Shown here: one piece after another, positions 60,351-64,000 of the stretch
Numbering within the stretch: position 1 is the first letter of the stretch
Layout: the number at the start of each line of letters is the position of its first letter
Assembly (NCBI GenBank): GCA_037128595.1
Contig: JBAXWB010000001.1
Span: forward strand, 124,001 to 188,000
Origin: a bacterium
GTDB lineage: Bacteria > Verrucomicrobiota > Kiritimatiellia > CAIKKV01 > CAITUY01
Length of the DNA: 64,000 bases
Reading direction: 5' to 3'
Made by a program: the position numbers and the translations under genes
The notes under the pieces: model-generated
What the model was told of the DNA's origin: nothing
Databases searched by the model: none
What the model saw: only the letters and a program-made list of their open reading frames with translations

Positions 60351-62036
60351 ATGATGAAAATAGCGATTGGTGCCGATCATGGTGGGTTTGAACTCAAGGA
60401 GATACTCCGGGCGGAGTTAAAGAAACACGGAATCATCGTCGAGGATGTGGGGTGTTACAGCCAGGAAGCGGTGGATTATCCTGACTATGCCCGGGCCGTT
60501 GCTGTTATGGTGTCCGAGGGGCTTGCCGATCAGGGGATCCTGATTTGCCGGACGGGTCTTGGCATGAGTATGGCCGCCAATAAATTTCCCCGCGTCCGGG
60601 CGGCCCTGTGCCTGACCCCTGCCATGGCGAATGCCGCAAGGTCCCACAATGATGCCAATGTGCTCGTGTTCGGCAGTGAGCTGGAATCAACGGACAAGGC
60701 CGTGGCGATATGGGACGCCTGGAGCAAGGCGGTTTTTGCGGGCGAGGACCGGCACCAGCGGCGGGTGGACAAGATCGGCTCTGCGAGCGGGGCGGCAGTG
60801 GAAGCGGCGGCGGTGGCGGCAACGGATAGCGAGATCTATTTCGCCATCAAGAATGAAGAAGAGCGGGAACTTAAAACGCTGGATTTGATCGCCTCGGAAA
60901 ACTATGCCAGTCGTGCGGTCCGGGAAGCCCAGGGCTCCGTGATGACCAACAAATATGCCGAGGGATATCCCGGCAAACGCTATTATAACGGGTGTGAGTT
61001 TGTGGATGTGGCCGAGCGGTTGGCGATTGACCGGGCCAAGACCCTGTTCGGGGCCGATCATGTCAATGTTCAGCCGCACTGCGGCAGTGCGGCCAATATG
61101 GCGGTTTATTTTTCAGTGCTGCAGCCGGGGGACACCATTTTGGCGATGAGTCTCGCGCATGGGGGACATCTGACTCACGGTCACAAAATCAATTTCTCCG
61201 GCCGGTTTTTCAACTTCATCCCGTATGGGGTGAATCAGAAGACCGAGAGGATTGATTATGATGAGGTTGCGGCACTGGCGCTCAAGCATAAACCGAAATT
61301 GGTGGTGGCGGGCGCCAGCGCGTATTCGCGGGTGTTGGAATTTAAGCGGCTTCGTGAAATTGCCGACAGTGTGGGGGCGATGCTGATGGTGGATATGGCC
61401 CACATTGCCGGGTTGATTGCCGCCGGTGTTCACCCCAATCCTGTGCCGTTTGCGGATTTCGTGACCACCACCACGCACAAGACCCTGCGGGGACCGCGTA
61501 GCGGCATGGTGCTGTGCCGGGCGAAGTATGCGTCGGAATTGGATAAACAGGTGTTCCCCGGCCTTCAGGGAGGCCCCTTGATGCACACCATTGCGGCCAA
61601 GGCCGTTTGTTTCAAGGAGGCCATGACCCCGGCCTTCAAGGCGTATCAGCAGCAGGTCGTGCAAAATGCCAGAACGCTGTCCGCCTATCTAGCGAAGCAC
61701 AATTTGCGGATTGTTTCCGGGGGAACCGATAACCACCTGATGCTGGTTGATCTGACCGCCAGCGGGATCACCGGGAAGGACGCCTCCACAGCGCTCGAGA
61801 AGGCGGGTATGATTGTGAATAAAAATGCCATTCCGTTTGACGTGCGGCCGCCGGCCGTCACCTCAGGAATCCGGATTGGCACGCCCGCCGTTACCACCCG
61901 GGGTATGAAAGAGCCGGAAATGGAGCGATTGGGAAGTTGGATCGTGGAGGCCATCAAGCATCAGGCTGATGAGCCTGTGTTGGCACGGATCAAGGCTGAA
62001 GTGGTGGCGACAGCGGTAAGATTCCCTGTTCCGTGA
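60351..62036 (+). CDS. glyA: RpiB - serine hydroxymethyltransferase fusion
   Basis: 561 residues from ATG 60351 (GGAAAGGG upstream). Residues 1-145 are ribose-5-phosphate isomerase B ([36 protein letters not shown]). After an Ala-rich linker (about 145-160), residues 165-561 are complete serine hydroxymethyltransferase ([11 protein letters not shown], the PLP lysine in [27 protein letters not shown]). No frameshift or stop separates them. Links pentose-phosphate and one-carbon metabolism in one chain. Confidence 0.95.
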   Translation: MMKIAIGADHGGFELKEILRAELKKHGIIVEDVGCYSQEAVDYPDYARAVAVMVSEGLADQGILICRTGLGMSMAANKFPRVRAALCLTPAMANAARSHNDANVLVFGSELESTDKAVAIWDAWSKAVFAGEDRHQRRVDKIGSASGAAVEAAAVAATDSEIYFAIKNEEERELKTLDLIASENYASRAVREAQGSVMTNKYAEGYPGKRYYNGCEFVDVAERLAIDRAKTLFGADHVNVQPHCGSAANMAVYFSVLQPGDTILAMSLAHGGHLTHGHKINFSGRFFNFIPYGVNQKTERIDYDEVAALALKHKPKLVVAGASAYSRVLEFKRLREIADSVGAMLMVDMAHIAGLIAAGVHPNPVPFADFVTTTTHKTLRGPRSGMVLCRAKYASELDKQVFPGLQGGPLMHTIAAKAVCFKEAMTPAFKAYQQQVVQNARTLSAYLAKHNLRIVSGGTDNHLMLVDLTASGITGKDASTALEKAGMIVNKNAIPFDVRPPAVTSGIRIGTPAVTTRGMKEPEMERLGSWIVEAIKHQADEPVLARIKAEVVATAVRFPVP

Positions 62037-62061
62037 GGGGATCTGGGTGGGGGCCCGGACT

Positions 62062-62595
62062 ATGATTCTGAATGACCTGACTTCAAGTGAAATGGCCGAC
62101 GTGGAAGCGATCGGCCTCCCGAGGAGGGTCGCTCCGGGGGAGGCAATTATCCGCGAAGGTGAAGCCGGATCCTCCTTTTTCCTCGTTCTGGATGGCCGTG
62201 TGGAGGTGCGGAAAAGTATCGGGCTTGATAAGCACAAGAAGCTGGTTGAGCTGGGCTCGCTTGATATTTTCGGGGAGGTCTGTTTCCTGGGGGTGGAGTC
62301 CCGCTCCGCCAGCGTCCTCGCCCTGGAGTCCACGCATGTTCTGGAGTTTTCGCGGGCTGCGTTTGAAAAATTAATCGTGGCAAAACCGGCCATAGGCCTG
62401 AAACTCTATCGAGGGATTGCCCGTGAGCTGGCCCGGCGGCTGGCGTATGTGGACGGTGAACTCCGGGACGCCCTTATCTGGGCGCTGGGTGATATGAAAA
62501 TTCCTCCGGACCCTACGATTTCCGGCACGCCTCGTAAATTATCACTGACCCCGCTTCAAAGCGCGGCGCCCACCGCTAAAATTGTGGTGGTGTGA
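62062..62595 (+). CDS. Cyclic-nucleotide-binding-domain protein
   Basis: 177 residues from ATG 62062; GTG 62047 is an alternative. A single CNB domain: GEAIIREGEAGSSFFLVLDG, then a phosphate-binding cassette FGEVCFLGVESRSASVLA that keeps Glu and the Arg-Ser pair. A long helix and a short Pro-rich tail follow, with no DNA-binding domain. Probably a small cAMP/cGMP-type sensor or a structural relative. Tail-to-tail with the exporter genes, with 6 bases between. Confidence 0.85.
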   Translation: MILNDLTSSEMADVEAIGLPRRVAPGEAIIREGEAGSSFFLVLDGRVEVRKSIGLDKHKKLVELGSLDIFGEVCFLGVESRSASVLALESTHVLEFSRAAFEKLIVAKPAIGLKLYRGIARELARRLAYVDGELRDALIWALGDMKIPPDPTISGTPRKLSLTPLQSAAPTAKIVVV

Positions 62596-62601
62596 CCCGG
62601 C

Positions 62602-63393
62602 TTATTTGATCAGGCGGCGTCTCATCATCCAAATCGCCACCGGGAACAGCAGCGCGGTGGTGACAACCAGATAACCGCCGGAAACCGCGATCTGGCCGAC
62701 CGTAATGGTGCCCAGGCATAAATTGCGCGACAAGGTCACCAGATGGGACAAGGGGAGAAGCCAGGCGACTGCCCGGCCCCAGTCGGGGAGATTTTCCAGG
62801 GGGAAGAAAGTGCCGCTGAAGAGGTACATCGGCGTAATGAACAGGAAAATCGGCAGGTTGAACATTTCGATGCTTTGGACAATACCGGTGAAAATCATGC
62901 CAATGCAGCCGAACAGCAGTCCTCCCAAAAAGGCCAGGGGAAGGATCCCCAGCCCGGTCGGATAATGAACAAGCCCGAACCCGCTCAGGACGGCCGTCAT
63001 GATGGTCGCTGTCATGAGGGATTTTGTGGCGCCCCAGACGATTTCACCGGCAATAATCTCATCTACGGAGAGAGGGGTCGCCATGATGGCGTCATAGGTT
63101 TTCTGGTAGTACATCCGGACGAAAGACGAAAACGAATTTTCCATGAATGCCGTGTACATGATATTCGTGGCAATAATGGCCGGGGCCATAAATACCACAT
63201 AGGTCAGGGTGTGCCCTTCATATTGGATCTCCGGGATGAGCAGGCGAAAGCCAAAGCCGAGGGAGGCAATATAGAGGACTGGTTCGAGGAGCGGGGTGAG
63301 AAACCCGATCAGCCAGGAGCGCCGCGTGACCAACCAGTCACGCCGCCAGACACGCAGGAGCCGCCAGGAGAGGGAGTAGGTGGGGTGGCTCAT
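62602..63393 (-). CDS. ABC-2 type exporter permease (NodJ-like)
   Basis: 263 residues with six hydrophobic segments. FLTPLLEPVLYIASLGFG near the start and the mid-protein FMENSFSSFVRMYYQKTYDAI (quoted in part: MENSFSSFVRMYYQKTYD) match the NodJ/ABC2 membrane family, which export polysaccharides, lipids or drugs. Overlaps the ATPase gene by 4 bases. Substrate unknown. Confidence 0.9.
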   Translation of the reverse strand: MSHPTYSLSWRLLRVWRRDWLVTRRSWLIGFLTPLLEPVLYIASLGFGFRLLIPEIQYEGHTLTYVVFMAPAIIATNIMYTAFMENSFSSFVRMYYQKTYDAIMATPLSVDEIIAGEIVWGATKSLMTATIMTAVLSGFGLVHYPTGLGILPLAFLGGLLFGCIGMIFTGIVQSIEMFNLPIFLFITPMYLFSGTFFPLENLPDWGRAVAWLLPLSHLVTLSRNLCLGTITVGQIAVSGGYLVVTTALLFPVAIWMMRRRLIK

Positions 63394-64000
63394 TCGCGCA
63401 ACTCCCTGCCCGTCAGTTTGAGAAAGACGTCTTCAAGGGTCCCCATGCGCAGGATGCAGTTGTCATGGCAGTAGGAACGGGTGATTTCATCGTAGATCGC
63501 TTCATTATCTTTACAGTAAATCAGCATGCGGTGCCCGAGGTCTTCGTGATCCAGGGAATGGGCGATGACATAATCCCGTAAGGTCGGGCAGACCGGGCTG
63601 TTCTCTATGACCTTATTGCCGACATATTTGGCGATCAGATCCTTCGGGCGGCCTTCAACCAGAATTTTGCCGTGGTCCACAATAATGAGCCGGTCGCACA
63701 GGAGGGAGGCCTCCTCCATGTAGTGGGTGGTGAGGAGGATGGTTACGCCCCGCTGCTTGAGTTGGGCCAGCCGGTCCCACAACTGGTGGCGGGTCTGGGG
63801 GTCCAGTCCCGTTGTGGGTTCATCCAGAATGAGCAGATCAGGTTCGTTCATCAGGCCCCTGGCGAGCGCCAACCGGCGCATCATCCCGCCGGAAAGGGAT
63901 TTTACATTCAGTTTCTCCCTGTTTTCAAGACCGAAAAACTCCAATAACCGGGTGGCTCGTTCGCGGGCAACATCGCTGGGGATGCCGAAAAAACCGGCGA
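63390..64000 (-). CDS. ABC exporter ATP-binding subunit (NodI-like), 5' part outside window
   Basis: 203 residues are visible. The frame stays open from the window edge, so the start codon and Walker A are outside; TTG 63944 is not the real start. Seen here: signature NVKSLSGGMMRRLALARGLM (20 residues), Walker B LLILDEPTTGLD, and switch His in LLTTHYMEEA. The C-terminal 80 residues are a regulatory tail. Pairs with the NodJ-like permease. Confidence 0.93.
   Translation of the reverse strand, partial: AGFFGIPSDVARERATRLLEFFGLENREKLNVKSLSGGMMRRLALARGLMNEPDLLILDEPTTGLDPQTRHQLWDRLAQLKQRGVTILLTTHYMEEASLLCDRLIIVDHGKILVEGRPKDLIAKYVGNKVIENSPVCPTLRDYVIAHSLDHEDLGHRMLIYCKDNEAIYDEITRSYCHDNCILRMGTLEDVFLKLTGRELRE

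Noticed and set aside
63390-63944. Short ABC ATPase starting at TTG 63944
   Set aside because: The frame is open to the window edge with family-like residues (AGFFGIPSDVARERATRLL), so the gene simply continues outside the window.

Overview
The window looks like a chromosome segment from a bacterium of the PVC superphylum, most likely Verrucomicrobiota or Kiritimatiellota. This is inferred from three things. There are several DUF4838-type proteins among many glycan-acting genes. There is a pilMN-O-P-Q-like operon whose order matches the Amuc_1102-1098 cluster of Akkermansia. Many exported proteins carry Sec or lipoprotein signals. No rRNA or marker-gene phylogeny was available, so the phylum is an inference.

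Left part (1-30697): a long, almost wholly plus-strand carbohydrate region. It encodes a Gfo/Idh/MocA dehydrogenase, a tandem pair of DUF4838 proteins, an (alpha/alpha)6 glycosidase, an SGNH esterase and an MFS sugar transporter. A PIN-type toxin-antitoxin pair and a LacI regulator follow. Next come two alpha/beta hydrolases, a GH4 enzyme, a beta-propeller protein, a DUF4838 lipoprotein, a formylglycine-generating-enzyme-like protein, two large repetitive exported proteins, a GH78 rhamnosidase, a PIG-L deacetylase and a mutarotase-fold protein. Together they suggest uptake and dismantling of complex, probably rhamnose-containing and esterified or acetylated glycans. Two near-identical 20-bp LacI-type operator candidates (11572 and 21615) tie separate parts together. 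Hexamer-built hairpins separate the first three operon genes.

Middle (30653-40812): a 10.1-kb integrative element inserted in the 3' half of a tRNA-Arg(ACG). It is bounded by a perfect 45-bp direct repeat that starts at the anticodon loop. It carries a tyrosine integrase, an AlpA/excisionase-like HTH protein, a RepA-type ATPase, a primase-polymerase-like protein, a small-terminase-like protein and several unknown proteins. No capsid, portal or large terminase is visible. This is the layout of a phage satellite (PICI-like), and it is the most likely undescribed system here.

Right part (40813-64000): housekeeping genes. In order: nadA-uvrB; a parvulin-type isomerase; a hybrid histidine kinase with a double-receiver regulator; a five-gene type IV pilus-like operon; a stand-alone 5'-3' exonuclease; purD-purE; a degenerate S41-like protein; two unusual fusions (TsaC-YwlE and RpiB-GlyA); a cyclic-nucleotide-binding protein; and a NodIJ-type ABC exporter cut by the window end. 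All gaps are under 300 bases except 40619-41021, which holds the tRNA, its promoter and the element's right end.
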